Assembly (NCBI RefSeq): GCF_031457455.1
Contig: NZ_JAVDWU010000001.1
Coordinates: 434,001 to 498,000 of the forward strand
Length of the DNA stretch: 64,000 nt
Direction: 5' to 3'
Origin: Hydrogenophaga palleronii_A
Lineage (GTDB): Bacteria > Pseudomonadota > Gammaproteobacteria > Burkholderiales > Burkholderiaceae_C
Below are positions 24,066-32,787 of the stretch, in pieces; within the stretch, counting starts at the first letter, position 1; each line of letters starts with the position of its first letter. The notes below the pieces were generated by a model that worked only from the letters and a program-made list of their open reading frames with translations, searched no databases and was not told where the DNA came from. The translations under genes and the position numbers were made by a program.

Positions 24066-26804
24066 ATGTCGCTGTTCTCTCTGCGAAAATCCGCGCCCCA
24101 GTCCCCAGCCCCTGAATCTGCCGTGAACTCGCCTGCACCGTCCAAATCCGCCTCCGCCCATCCGCTGGACGCTCTCACCGGTGGTGCTTTTTCAGCACCC
24201 ACCTCAGGCGAGCGCACCGCAAGAATTCGCGAGTGGCTCACGACCTCGCCTTCACTGGAGCAGATGTCTGACGTGTTCAAGGAGCTGTCTCACCGCGATC
24301 GGGGGGCATCCAAGCCACTGAAGGAAAAGCTCGACGAACTCAAGCGGCAGAAGAGTCAGGAGCAGATCGCCGTGGAATGGGCTGCCAAGGCGCAGGCGAT
24401 GCTGGATCAGGCACGCCTCAATCTGGCCGATGCGCTGGCGTGGCAACGCGACGCGGCAAGGGCGGGAGCCCCCCTGTCGCGTGAGCCCCTGTCGGGACTG
24501 AAGCAAGCGCTTGGTGAACGCGTCAAGGCCATCGAGGACTTGCAGCACCGTGTGCAGGTCGAGCGGGAGGCGGCCGTCCTGATTGCCCAGCGCATTGAGG
24601 TGTTGTCGACCAAACCCTGGAAAGAGGCCCAGGCCAGCGCGCCTTCCTTGAGTGCCGACGTGAGCCATTGGCAGGAGCAAGTGGCTGGCCTCACAGAAGA
24701 TCCCCAGTGGTCCAGCGTCGAGGCCAAATTCCCCACCATGCTGGATGCTTCCAGGAGCCAGCTGCAACTGGTCTGGGAGGCATTTGCAGCGGCGCTCGAC
24801 CAAACCGTGGCAGCCGATGCAGATCCGCAGGCGCCATTGCCAGCCGTGCCGGTCTGGGCCGATGAGCTGCGCCTTGCCCGCGGGCAGGATGTCTCTGTCG
24901 CCGCTGAAAAGAACAATCAGAACACCCAGGCCGCGCAAGAGAAGCGCGCCCGCGCAGGCGCCGAGATCGACAAGGCGCTGACCGTGCTGGAGCGGGAACT
25001 GGCAGAAGGGCATGGCAAGGCCACGCCCAAGGCGGCCGCAGATGTGCGGGGCTTGCTCAAGACCCACGGCCGTCTGGTCAGTGCCGAACTGGAAGCCCGG
25101 GCGCATGCGGCGCTGTCTCAGGCAGGCGAGCTCGAAGGCTGGCAGCGCTGGCGGGCCGATCAATTGCGCGAAGAGCTGGTGGCCAAGGCCGAAGGTCTTT
25201 TGCGGGCGCCAGAGGGCCAGCGTCTGGGTGGCCGGAAGATGCAGGAAACGCTGCGCAGTCTGCGCGAACAATGGAAAACCACCGACCAGGGTGGTCAGGC
25301 CAACCATGCCCTGTGGAAACGCTTCGACGAGGCGTGTACCGAGGCGCACAAAGTGGTGGAGACCTGGCTGGCGCAGGTCCGGCAGCAGGCGGAGGTTCAC
25401 AAGGCCCAACGCCTGGCCATCATTGACGAACTCAAGGCCTGGGCCGAGTTGCACGCTGCCAGCACTGACTGGAAGGCCCAGGTTCGGGAGTTGCACCGGT
25501 TTTCCGAGCGTTGGCGCGAAGCTGGGCATCTCAGTGAAAAAGCGTTTGCCGAATTGCAGCCTGCATGGAAAGACGTCATGCACAAGGCGCACGCGCCCCT
25601 GGAAGCGGCGCAGGCCGAGAGCACGGCGCGTCGTCGTGCCCTGATCGACGAAGCCGTTGCACTGGGTTCGGCTCCGCAGTTGCGTATTGATGCCGTCAAG
25701 GCGCTGCAACAGCGGTGGCAGGCCGAAGCGCACGCGGTGCCGCTGGAGCGCAAGCACGAACAAAAACTGTGGGAGGCCTTCCGGCAGCCCATCGACGACG
25801 CGTTTGCTCGCAAGAGCAGCGAACGTGAAAAAGCCGTCACGGCGCTCAGTGCGCACGATCAACGCGTGCTCGACGCTTCGCGGGCATTGGAAGCGGCCAG
25901 CGCCAGTGGAGACGCTCAGCGGATTCGGGAAGCCATGCAGTCACTTGAGCTGGCGCTCGCAGGGCAAGCCGATGCGGCAGCCAGCAAGGCTGAAGCAGTG
26001 AGTCAGCCTCCAGCGGCGCAAGCCGAAGTGGCCACTGATTCAACGACGGAGCAGTCTGCCGAAACAGTGGCTTCCGGCGAGCCAGCAGAGGACATGGCCG
26101 CGCAGGACAGCGAGGCCGATGTGAAGCCAGCGCCTGCCGCTCCGGCGTCCCCACCCAAGAAAGTGGTGGCGGTGCGAGGCGACGACCGGCCCGGCATGAA
26201 AAAGGCCGAGCCTGCCGCTCGCGATGGTCGCCGGGGGGATCGGCCCGATGGGCGCCGTGATGGACCGGGCATGGGCCGGGCCGACGCACGCGGCCGGGGC
26301 CCTGGCGCGTCGTCACCGTGGCGTGAAGAGCGCGAACCGCGTGGACCGCGTCTGGGCGACGCGGCCTTTCGTGCCCAGCGTCAGGCCATTGAAGCTGCCC
26401 AGATGAGCCTGCGTAAGCTCGCCGCGCAAGCTCATGGCGAGGTCCTGACCCAGCTGATGACCGCGTGGGAGCAGCGCGATGCCGAGCAGTTGCCGACGGC
26501 ACAGGCTCTGGGGCCCCGCGTGAACGCGTCCAGCCGCAATGCCTGGGTCTCAGCGCTGGCCAAAAATGCCGGCCCGCTCCATGCTGAAGTGCTGCTCCGA
26601 CTTGAAATCGCCGCTGAAGTGCCCACACCTGCCGAGCATCTGAGCGAGCGCCGCATGCTGCAACTGCAATTGCTCACGCGCAAGCACGCAGCCGCACCTG
26701 CTGAAACCTGGGTCGAAGATGTCGCATCGGTACTGGCATCCCGCTTTGATGCTGCGGCCGCGCGGCGCTTGCAGACTGTGCTGAAGAGCTTGTTGAAGCG
26801 CTGA
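24066..26804 (+). CDS. DUF349 domain-containing protein
   Basis: 912 aa from ATG at 24066 (MSLFSLRKSAPQS). The frame is open back to 23829 but the added residues look non-coding. The protein is highly helical and rich in Ala, Glu, Gln, Arg and Trp. It contains repeated DUF349-like units with paired Trp/Phe spacing (LREQWKTTDQ...LWKRFDEAC; HRFSERWREAGH...LQPAWKDVMH; LQQRWQAEAHAVPLERKHEQKLWEAFRQP). A Pro/Ala low-complexity linker and a Gly-Arg-Asp-rich stretch (about 705-760) follow, then a helical C-terminal domain. Function is unknown; no signal peptide, so probably cytoplasmic. No good ribosome site is seen. Confidence 0.87.
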   Translation: MSLFSLRKSAPQSPAPESAVNSPAPSKSASAHPLDALTGGAFSAPTSGERTARIREWLTTSPSLEQMSDVFKELSHRDRGASKPLKEKLDELKRQKSQEQIAVEWAAKAQAMLDQARLNLADALAWQRDAARAGAPLSREPLSGLKQALGERVKAIEDLQHRVQVEREAAVLIAQRIEVLSTKPWKEAQASAPSLSADVSHWQEQVAGLTEDPQWSSVEAKFPTMLDASRSQLQLVWEAFAAALDQTVAADADPQAPLPAVPVWADELRLARGQDVSVAAEKNNQNTQAAQEKRARAGAEIDKALTVLERELAEGHGKATPKAAADVRGLLKTHGRLVSAELEARAHAALSQAGELEGWQRWRADQLREELVAKAEGLLRAPEGQRLGGRKMQETLRSLREQWKTTDQGGQANHALWKRFDEACTEAHKVVETWLAQVRQQAEVHKAQRLAIIDELKAWAELHAASTDWKAQVRELHRFSERWREAGHLSEKAFAELQPAWKDVMHKAHAPLEAAQAESTARRRALIDEAVALGSAPQLRIDAVKALQQRWQAEAHAVPLERKHEQKLWEAFRQPIDDAFARKSSEREKAVTALSAHDQRVLDASRALEAASASGDAQRIREAMQSLELALAGQADAAASKAEAVSQPPAAQAEVATDSTTEQSAETVASGEPAEDMAAQDSEADVKPAPAAPASPPKKVVAVRGDDRPGMKKAEPAARDGRRGDRPDGRRDGPGMGRADARGRGPGASSPWREEREPRGPRLGDAAFRAQRQAIEAAQMSLRKLAAQAHGEVLTQLMTAWEQRDAEQLPTAQALGPRVNASSRNAWVSALAKNAGPLHAEVLLRLEIAAEVPTPAEHLSERRMLQLQLLTRKHAAAPAETWVEDVASVLASRFDAAAARRLQTVLKSLLKR

Positions 26805-26810
26805 CTTGAC

Positions 26811-26887
26811 CCACCCCCGCGCCGCTTCGCGTCACCCACTCAAGGGGGCGATACCTGTGGCCCGGCGGAGCCGGTTCCACGGTATCT
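26811..26887 (+). repeat. GC-rich intergenic repeat, family A, copy 1
   Basis: Located 6 bases after the DUF349 stop. It has a GCGCCGC/GCG hairpin, a C-run with matching GGGGG, then GGCCCGGCGGAGCCGG and a trailing CTGG. The same arrangement recurs after other genes near 28745, 43029 and 47410. It is probably a REP-like or 3'-UTR element. Confidence 0.6.
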
Positions 26888-26948
26888 CTGGATTGAGACA
26901 TCTCGCTCCGGAGGAGTTGCACACCCCGCAGCGTTGCGCGCTACGCAT

Positions 26949-27815
26949 TCAGGAGAGCGCACCATGTGCTTGGCGGGGTCTGAAAAAGCCGTCGTACAAA
27001 GGCAGCAGCGTCGGAAATTCTTCGCCAAACCGGTCGCGGCGCACGAAGTACGCTTCGCAGGTGACGGCAAAGAACTCTGCCGGATTCGTGGCCGCGTAGG
27101 CGTCCAGCCAAGGCGGTTCGACGCCAAATCGTTCCGACATGGACACGGCTTCGCGAAAGTCGTCAAACGCTTGTTGCATGGTCTGGCGCCAGAGGCGCTG
27201 GCCGCCGGCAAGCGAACCCGTCCCCAAAAAGCCGGATGGCAGCGGCGGGGCGCCACCGGGAGCGTCGCCCAGCCTGATGTCTCGCATGTCCATTTTGTGG
27301 ACAAACTCGTGAATCACCAGATTGCTGCCGCTGGCGGCCGCCTCGCCCGCCATCGCCACCGCATCCCAGGTGAGCATGACAGGCCCGCGGTCCATGGCCT
27401 CGCCGGCCAGGACCTCGTTATAGTGATGCACCACCCCTGCGCCATCGACGACCTTTCTCCGGGCCACCACGGCGCCGGGCTGCACCACGATGCCGACGAA
27501 GTCGTCGTACCAGTCCAGCAACTCCAGCGGATCTGAAGCGGGCCGCCCCGACGGACTGTGCATGTGCAGCAAGGGAAGACAGGCTTGCGCAGCAATGGCC
27601 AATGCCATGGCATCGGTCAGACGCAGGCCGTTGGCGGGATGAAATTCCTTTTCGTTCAGAAAGTGGGCGCTCAACAGACGCAGACGTTGCTGTTCGACCG
27701 AACTCAGTTGGCCCAGAAACGCATAGGCGGCCACCACCTGGTTCCAGAGCCCATCGGGCACCGGCGGCGGGCGGCGCCATCGACGGGGCAGCCACCTCTG
27801 GATCAGGTCGAACAT
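26949..27815 (-). CDS. mtfA: MtfA-family zinc metallopeptidase (M90)
   Basis: 288 aa, close to the usual 265-270. The zincin motif HEFVHKMDM has its two His at residues 169 and 173 and the catalytic Glu between. The conserved GEAMDRGPVMLTWDAV precedes it, as in MtfA. In E. coli MtfA binds Mlc/DgsA and has aminopeptidase activity; here only the fold is supported. It is last in the operon behind lpxH (28 bases). Confidence 0.9.
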   Translation of the reverse strand: MFDLIQRWLPRRWRRPPPVPDGLWNQVVAAYAFLGQLSSVEQQRLRLLSAHFLNEKEFHPANGLRLTDAMALAIAAQACLPLLHMHSPSGRPASDPLELLDWYDDFVGIVVQPGAVVARRKVVDGAGVVHHYNEVLAGEAMDRGPVMLTWDAVAMAGEAAASGSNLVIHEFVHKMDMRDIRLGDAPGGAPPLPSGFLGTGSLAGGQRLWRQTMQQAFDDFREAVSMSERFGVEPPWLDAYAATNPAEFFAVTCEAYFVRRDRFGEEFPTLLPLYDGFFRPRQAHGALS

Positions 27816-27843
27816 CGGCTGGTGCGGGTGGGGTGGCGGTTGT

Positions 27844-28656
27844 TCAGGGCGGCGTCATGGGTAGACGTTGCATGCCTTGGGCACCGATGCGCAACACCTC
27901 GGCTCGCGAGTGCTGGCCGCCGACCTCCCAGTCGCTGAGCACCACCCGCTGCAGTCCGCCGCCAAGCGGATGCTCGGCAGGACGGTGTGTGTGCCCATGT
28001 ATGAGCGTCTGCGCCTGAGCGTGCAGCAACCACGCTTGTGCAGCAGGGTGATCCACGTCCGCCCAGCTGTGAGGGTCGCCCGCAGCGCTTTGCTTGCGCG
28101 CTTCGCTTTGCTGCCGCAGCTCGCGGGCGATGGCTTCGCGTTCTTCCAGCGGGCGCTCCAGAAACGTGCGCTGCCATTGTGGATGCCGGACCTGTTCCCG
28201 AAACTGCATGTAGTCGGTGTCGGCCAGGCAGAGTGCGTCACCATGGCTCAACAACCAGCGATGGTCCAGAAAATCCAGGGCGGTCGGGTCGCTCAGCAAT
28301 TGCATGCCGCAGGCCTGTGCCGCGACTGGGCCCAAGAGAAAGTCGCGATTGCCCACCATGAAATACACCGGGGTCTGCTCGGCATGGGTGCGAATGACTT
28401 GGACGCATGTGCGCCAGAAATCGTGTTCAGCGGTACCAGTTTGAGCCAGTACATCGTCGCCCACCCAGACTTCAAAAAGGTCACCCAGGATGAACAGCGC
28501 GTCGGCCCGTTCAGTGAGCGGGCGTTCGAGGTAGCGCCGCCAGGCTTCGAACGTGGCCGGTTCGCTCGCCTGCAAGTGCAGGTCGGATATGAAATCGACC
28601 GTTTGCCAATGGGCCGGAGCCCGCAGCTCGGCAAAGCGGCCTGGGAGGTTATTCAT
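27844..28656 (-). CDS. lpxH: UDP-2,3-diacylglucosamine diphosphatase
   Basis: 270 aa calcineurin-like phosphoesterase. Metal-binding motifs are FISDLHL (about 22-28), LGDLFEVWVGDD (about 57-68), VGNRDF (about 103-108), LSHGDAL and IHGHTHRP. It removes UMP from UDP-2,3-diacylglucosamine to give lipid X in lipid A synthesis at the inner membrane. It lies between ppiB and mtfA, with a repeat-filled gap of about 200 bases on the ppiB side. Confidence 0.94.
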   Translation of the reverse strand: MNNLPGRFAELRAPAHWQTVDFISDLHLQASEPATFEAWRRYLERPLTERADALFILGDLFEVWVGDDVLAQTGTAEHDFWRTCVQVIRTHAEQTPVYFMVGNRDFLLGPVAAQACGMQLLSDPTALDFLDHRWLLSHGDALCLADTDYMQFREQVRHPQWQRTFLERPLEEREAIARELRQQSEARKQSAAGDPHSWADVDHPAAQAWLLHAQAQTLIHGHTHRPAEHPLGGGLQRVVLSDWEVGGQHSRAEVLRIGAQGMQRLPMTPP

Positions 28657-28678
28657 GCCGGATAGGTGTGACCTACGC

Positions 28679-28720
28679 CACCCTCACCCCAACCCTCTCC
28701 CGACAGCGGGAGGGGGAACA
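28679..28720. repeat. Intergenic repeat, family B, single arm
   Basis: CCCTCACCCCAACCCTCTCCCG followed by a short inverted GCGGGAGGGGG. The same unit appears as a long two-armed palindrome at 45539-45632. It lies between lpxH and ppiB, next to a family A copy. Confidence 0.6.
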
Positions 28721-28744
28721 AAGCCCGCAACGAAAGAAGTGGTG

Positions 28745-28860
28745 CCCAATCCAGAGGCACCGAAGGTCCGGCTCCGCCGGCCCATGGGTGCCGTCCCCCC
28801 TCCAAGCGCCCTGGGCGCGCCAGAGAGGGGGGACGCCGCGAAGCGGCGCAGGGGAGAGTC
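28745..28860 (-). repeat. GC-rich intergenic repeat, family A, copy 2
   Basis: On the minus strand it begins directly after the ppiB stop: GCGCCGCTTCGCGGCGTC, a CCCCCCTCTCTGGCGCG segment, a GGAGGGGGG arm, then GGGCCGGCGGAGCCGG and CCTCTGG. Same order of parts as the copies at 26811, 43029 and 47410, with an inserted GGCGCGCCCAGGGCGC stem. Confidence 0.6.
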
Positions 28861-28862
28861 CA

Positions 28863-29375
28863 TCAAAGCGCCACGGCCTTTTCAATCACCACGTCGTCCT
28901 TGGGCACGTCGTCATGGAAGCCTTTGCGACCGGTGGGCACGCCTTCGATCTTTTTGACGATGTCGGCACCGCCAACCACCTTGCCGAACACGGCGTAGCC
29001 CCATCCCTGGGCGCTGGGGGCGGTGTGGTTCAGGAAGCCGTTGTTCGCAACGTTGATGAAGAACTGGGCAGTGGCCGAATGGGGGTCACTGGTGCGAGCC
29101 ATGGCCAGTGTGTAGGTGTCGTTCTTCAGGCCGTTGTTGGCCTCGTTGGTGATCGGGGCATCGGTGGGCTTCTGCGTCATGCCGGGTTCGAAGCCGCCGC
29201 CTTGGACCATGAAGCCCGGGATCACGCGGTGAAACACGGTGTTGTTGTAGTGACCCTTGTTCACATAGGCCAGGAAGTTGGCCGCAGACAGAGGGGCTTT
29301 TTCGGCATCGAGCTCGATGGTGATGACGCCGTGGTTGGCGATGTGCAGTTCGACTTGGGGGTTGGCCATGTTCAT
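28863..29375 (-). CDS. ppiB: Cytoplasmic peptidyl-prolyl cis-trans isomerase, cyclophilin type
   Basis: 170 aa without a signal peptide. Cyclophilin core: the catalytic Arg in VFHRVIPGFMVQGGGF (about 47-62), then LAMART and ATAQFFINVANNGFLN, and YAVFGKVVGG. It catalyses prolyl isomerisation in protein folding. Its start overlaps the stop of the periplasmic paralogue by 4 bases (29372-29375), so the two are translated together. Confidence 0.95.
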   Translation of the reverse strand: MNMANPQVELHIANHGVITIELDAEKAPLSAANFLAYVNKGHYNNTVFHRVIPGFMVQGGGFEPGMTQKPTDAPITNEANNGLKNDTYTLAMARTSDPHSATAQFFINVANNGFLNHTAPSAQGWGYAVFGKVVGGADIVKKIEGVPTGRKGFHDDVPKDDVVIEKAVAL

Positions 29376-29971
29376 TTCTCCAGAGTGGCTTGGGTGATGG
29401 TGATGGGAGTTTTGGGTACGTTCTGGTGTCCACCCTGGTTGCCGACGGCTGCGTTGCGGATCTTGTCGACCGTGTCCATGCCCTGGATCACTTTGCCAAA
29501 GACCGTGTAGCCGTAGCCGTCGGGTGCGGGTGCGTTCAATCCGGCGTTGTCGACCACATTGATGAAGAACTGCGCCGTGGCGGAATTCGGGTTCGCGGTG
29601 CGAGCCATGGCAATGGTGCCGCGGTCGTTCTTCAGTCCGTTGCTGGCTTCCAGCGGAATGGGCGAGCGAGTGCGCTTTTGTTGCAGATCGGGCGTGAAGC
29701 CACCACCCTGGATCATGAAGTTGCTGATCACGCGGTGGAACACGGTGCCGTCGTAGTGCTTGTCTCGCACATACTGCAGGAAATTCTCGACCGTCTTGGG
29801 GGCTTTGTCGGGGTACAGCTCAAGCACCACGTCGCCCATCGAGGTGCTCAGCTTGACCTTGGGTGCGGCAGACGGCGATTGGGCCAACGCGGGCAACAAG
29901 GTGAAGGAGAGCAGGCCAGAGATGACCAGAGTGCCAAGGCGCCTGCGAGCGGGCTGCGATACGTGTTTCAT
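29372..29971 (-). CDS. ppiA: Periplasmic peptidyl-prolyl cis-trans isomerase, cyclophilin type
   Basis: 199 aa: a Sec signal peptide (about 1-31, ending LPALAQS) followed by a cyclophilin domain with VFHRVISNFMIQGGGF, IAMARTANPNSATAQFFINVVDN and YTVFGKVIQGMDTV. It is a folding helper in the periplasm. The start overlaps the L,D-transpeptidase stop by 4 bases. It is a close paralogue of the following cytoplasmic gene, suggesting a tandem duplication that gained or lost the signal. Confidence 0.94.
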   Translation of the reverse strand: MKHVSQPARRRLGTLVISGLLSFTLLPALAQSPSAAPKVKLSTSMGDVVLELYPDKAPKTVENFLQYVRDKHYDGTVFHRVISNFMIQGGGFTPDLQQKRTRSPIPLEASNGLKNDRGTIAMARTANPNSATAQFFINVVDNAGLNAPAPDGYGYTVFGKVIQGMDTVDKIRNAAVGNQGGHQNVPKTPITITQATLEK

Positions 29972-31509
29972 ACTTGTCCTTCAAAAAAAATCTTCCACTG
30001 GCCATTTTCAAGGCCCCAGTACTGGCGCTTGGTCACACCGCGAGATTGACCCTCCGCCACCTCGCCGAAAGTGACCACCATGGTGTCTTCACTGTCGCGC
30101 CAGCGCAGCACGGACAGATCCTTGAGCTGGATGGTGCGGTCGCCCTTGTTGCGGAGTTCGCTGTCCACGCGCGCCCACCATTGATCCGGGTTGCGCCCCG
30201 CGCTGCGGAACTGGTCAGAGTAATAGGGCTTCAACCCCTCCATCATTCCCAGGCTTTTGGCGTTGCGCCAGGCTTCCAGGGTGGCATGGAAGGCCTTGCG
30301 GTCCGGGTCCAGCGCATCGGGTTTCACCCATCGCAACTCCTGGGCAATGATCACCGGCGTTGAGCGAATGGCGACCGTGGCCAGCAAACGCTGAAGGTCC
30401 GGGTTGGACAGCACCACGCAACCGTCAGAGGCTTGAGGCGCGCGCACAAACTGGGCGCGCGGTGTTCCGTGCAGCCAGATGCCGTGTCCGGTCTTGCCCC
30501 GGCGCACATCAAGAGCATTGGGGTAGTTGATGGGCAGAGCCCCTGCGCCGTAGAGGTCGGGCAGGTTGGCAGGGTTGAGGTTGCTGGTGATGTAGTAGAC
30601 CCCGAGCGGCGTGCGCTGATCACCTTCCACCACCTTCTCGATGCCTGAAAGCCCCACTGAAATATAGAAGTCGCCAATCAGGCGCAGTTGCGGCGTGGGT
30701 GGCTCACCCATTGCCGACTCGCTGGAGGCGAGATTTTCAAACAGGTAAAGACGCGATCTGGACGCGTCAACCGCAATGACATGCCGGCTCCTGGGGCCAA
30801 GGGCCAGGATCTGGTCGGGCATTGTGCCTGCCGGGGGGCGCTCCGTGAGCGCACGCAGCCTGCGGCTGGACTCGTCGCGCAAGGCCGCCAACTGCTCCCG
30901 GGCAGCGAGGGCTGTGGTGTCCGGTACGTTGCCCAGCTGACGAACGGGATGCGACTGCAGCGTGAGCAGGTCACCCAGAACCAGTTGGGCCAGTTGAAAG
31001 TTCGGGTGCGCCGTCACCAGGTTTTCGGTCAAGTGCAAGGCTTCCCTGTGCCTGCCCTGGCCAATGCGCTGGTAGATCTCGATCAACCTGGCCTCGGCTT
31101 CACCCAGCAGTGGCAGCACGTGCTGGAAGCTCTCGTCGGTCAAGCTGATGGAAGTCATTCCATTGCCGGAAGATGAGACCGCACTGAGGGGCGTGCTCAC
31201 CACTTTGGCCTGCGCGCTTTCGATGAATGAGGGGAGGGCGTCCAGGCCACCCCGTGTGGTGGCGCCATCGTCTTCCGAGCCCGCGCGGGAGAATAACGAC
31301 CCGGCTTCAGACCACAGGGCACTGTTGCCCAGCACGAACATGAAGCCCAGCAGAGCGGCCGCGCCAATGGCCAGTTGCAATGAACCGCCTCGTTTGAGCC
31401 CGGTGACCGGTGTGACTGCCGGCACAGGCAGCTGCAGACTGGCATGGCCAGTCTGCGAAGCGCGCGAACTGGCCATCAGGATCCCGTGGATTCCTTGACG
31501 ATCAGCCAT
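29968..31509 (-). CDS. L,D-transpeptidase (YkuD) with C-terminal NTF2-like/Cds6-type domain
   Basis: 513 aa. A membrane anchor sits at about residues 46-65 (LAIGAAALLGFMFVLGNSALW). The YkuD domain (about 225-385) has the catalytic His and Cys in HGIWLHGTPRAQF and SDGCVVLSN. The last about 110 residues (LEAWRNAKS...GQWKIFFEGQV) resemble the NTF2-like domain seen also in the adjacent TPR protein. The family cross-links peptidoglycan or attaches or detaches lipoproteins. Start ATG at 31509 has AGGAGC about 9 bases upstream and overlaps the TPR gene by 34 bases; ATG at 31476 is an alternative. Confidence 0.9.
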   Translation of the reverse strand: MADRQGIHGILMASSRASQTGHASLQLPVPAVTPVTGLKRGGSLQLAIGAAALLGFMFVLGNSALWSEAGSLFSRAGSEDDGATTRGGLDALPSFIESAQAKVVSTPLSAVSSSGNGMTSISLTDESFQHVLPLLGEAEARLIEIYQRIGQGRHREALHLTENLVTAHPNFQLAQLVLGDLLTLQSHPVRQLGNVPDTTALAAREQLAALRDESSRRLRALTERPPAGTMPDQILALGPRSRHVIAVDASRSRLYLFENLASSESAMGEPPTPQLRLIGDFYISVGLSGIEKVVEGDQRTPLGVYYITSNLNPANLPDLYGAGALPINYPNALDVRRGKTGHGIWLHGTPRAQFVRAPQASDGCVVLSNPDLQRLLATVAIRSTPVIIAQELRWVKPDALDPDRKAFHATLEAWRNAKSLGMMEGLKPYYSDQFRSAGRNPDQWWARVDSELRNKGDRTIQLKDLSVLRWRDSEDTMVVTFGEVAEGQSRGVTKRQYWGLENGQWKIFFEGQV

Positions 31510-32528
31510 CGGTTTCCGCTCCTGACCAAGTCAAGGGTCTTCAGGCTGGTGACGTTCAGGGTGTCTGATGTGTAGACCTGCCGGAACCGCGCGGTGGCCC
31601 GATCGCCGTTGACTGCCACGTCCAGATCGTTGACTTCAACATTGATGCGCTGCCGGGGCACGATGCGCGCGCGCCGTTCGGCTTCCCAGTCGCTGCGCGC
31701 CTGACCACCGGTCGGCGTGAAGCTGGGTGCATAGGCCCCGAGGTAGTCCGGCATGCTCTTGTTCGACCATGCCTGTGCCCATTTCTGCACAGCGCTTTCG
31801 ACGTCGGCTTGCCCGGCACCTCCGGTAGCGGCAGGCGTGGCAGGCGCGACCGGCGTGGCGGGGGCGGCCGCAACAGCGGGGGCTGGAGGTGCCGCAGATG
31901 TTGCAGGTGCTGCAGCCACCTTCTCGGCCTGGGCGGAGCGGCTATCGGCCGAAAAGAGGCTCCGGATCAGGCTGAGCTTGGGGGCCGCGCCTGTGTTGCC
32001 GGCATCCAGCTGAAGCGCCTTGCTGTAGGCCTGGCTGGCCAGCTTGGCGTACACGTCACCCAGGTTCTCGTGGGCGGTGGCGTAGCTGGGGTTGGTCCTG
32101 ATGGCCATCTCGAGCGCGGCGCGCGCCTTGTCGAACTGGCTCTGGCCCGCGTACAGCACGGCGAGGTTGTTGTAGGGCTCTGGTAGCTCCGGATAGTCCT
32201 GGGTCAGGCTGAGAAATGCGGCAATGGCTTCGCTGGTCTTGCCGGATTCCGTCAGGATCACGCCCTTGAGGAAACGCATCTGCGGGTCGGCAGGCTTGGT
32301 GGCCAGGTACTGGTCGGTCTTGGCAAGGGCTTCGTTCAGTTGCCCAGCACGCACAAGCCGATTGACGTCGGCGTACGGGTCTGCCTGGGCCATCACAGCT
32401 GTGCTGCCGAGTGCCGCTGAAACCGCCAGCGACACGGCCAACCGGCGCAGGCTGGAGCGCATGCCACCGGGGGTGGCCGGGCCTGCCTCATGGTTCTGAA
32501 AAAACGGAGATTTCGTCGAATGGAACAT
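31476..32528 (-). CDS. Secreted TPR protein with C-terminal NTF2-like domain
   Basis: 350 aa. An N-terminal export signal (about residues 23-48, ending VMAQA) is followed by about four TPR units (48-190; LAVLYAGQSQFDKARAAL, YATAHENLGDVYAK). An Ala/Pro linker (about 205-235) then leads to a C-terminal NTF2-like domain (about 240-350; KWAQAWSNKSMPDYLGAY). It is likely a periplasmic scaffold. It is first in the operon, overlapping the L,D-transpeptidase gene whose C-terminus looks alike, so the two may act together in cell-wall work (inference). Confidence 0.88.
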   Translation of the reverse strand: MFHSTKSPFFQNHEAGPATPGGMRSSLRRLAVSLAVSAALGSTAVMAQADPYADVNRLVRAGQLNEALAKTDQYLATKPADPQMRFLKGVILTESGKTSEAIAAFLSLTQDYPELPEPYNNLAVLYAGQSQFDKARAALEMAIRTNPSYATAHENLGDVYAKLASQAYSKALQLDAGNTGAAPKLSLIRSLFSADSRSAQAEKVAAAPATSAAPPAPAVAAAPATPVAPATPAATGGAGQADVESAVQKWAQAWSNKSMPDYLGAYAPSFTPTGGQARSDWEAERRARIVPRQRINVEVNDLDVAVNGDRATARFRQVYTSDTLNVTSLKTLDLVRSGNRWLIVKESTGS

Positions 32529-32787
32529 GAGACCTCAGGGGCTGACTGGATATGAACTGGCCATGCAACAGGACCCTGGATCAACGATCATCAGGCCCGA
32601 TGGACACACTGGCACAGCGCCGGGCTGGCTATACTGGCGCATTGTATCTGAGGGGTGTCGGTGTTCGACCCTTGCCCGCCCGGTGACTCCGGGGGAGGGC
32701 AAGCGGTAATGCAACACTCGGGCTGAAGCAATGGCCATGCGGGTCGTTTGCCTGGCGCAACAGATGCTCCCCCCTCTTTTCCCTCCC

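Noticed and set aside
24252..25862. 536-codon minus-strand frame inside the DUF349 gene
   Set aside because: Shadow frame; the plus-strand protein shows repeated DUF349 units and the shadow shows none.
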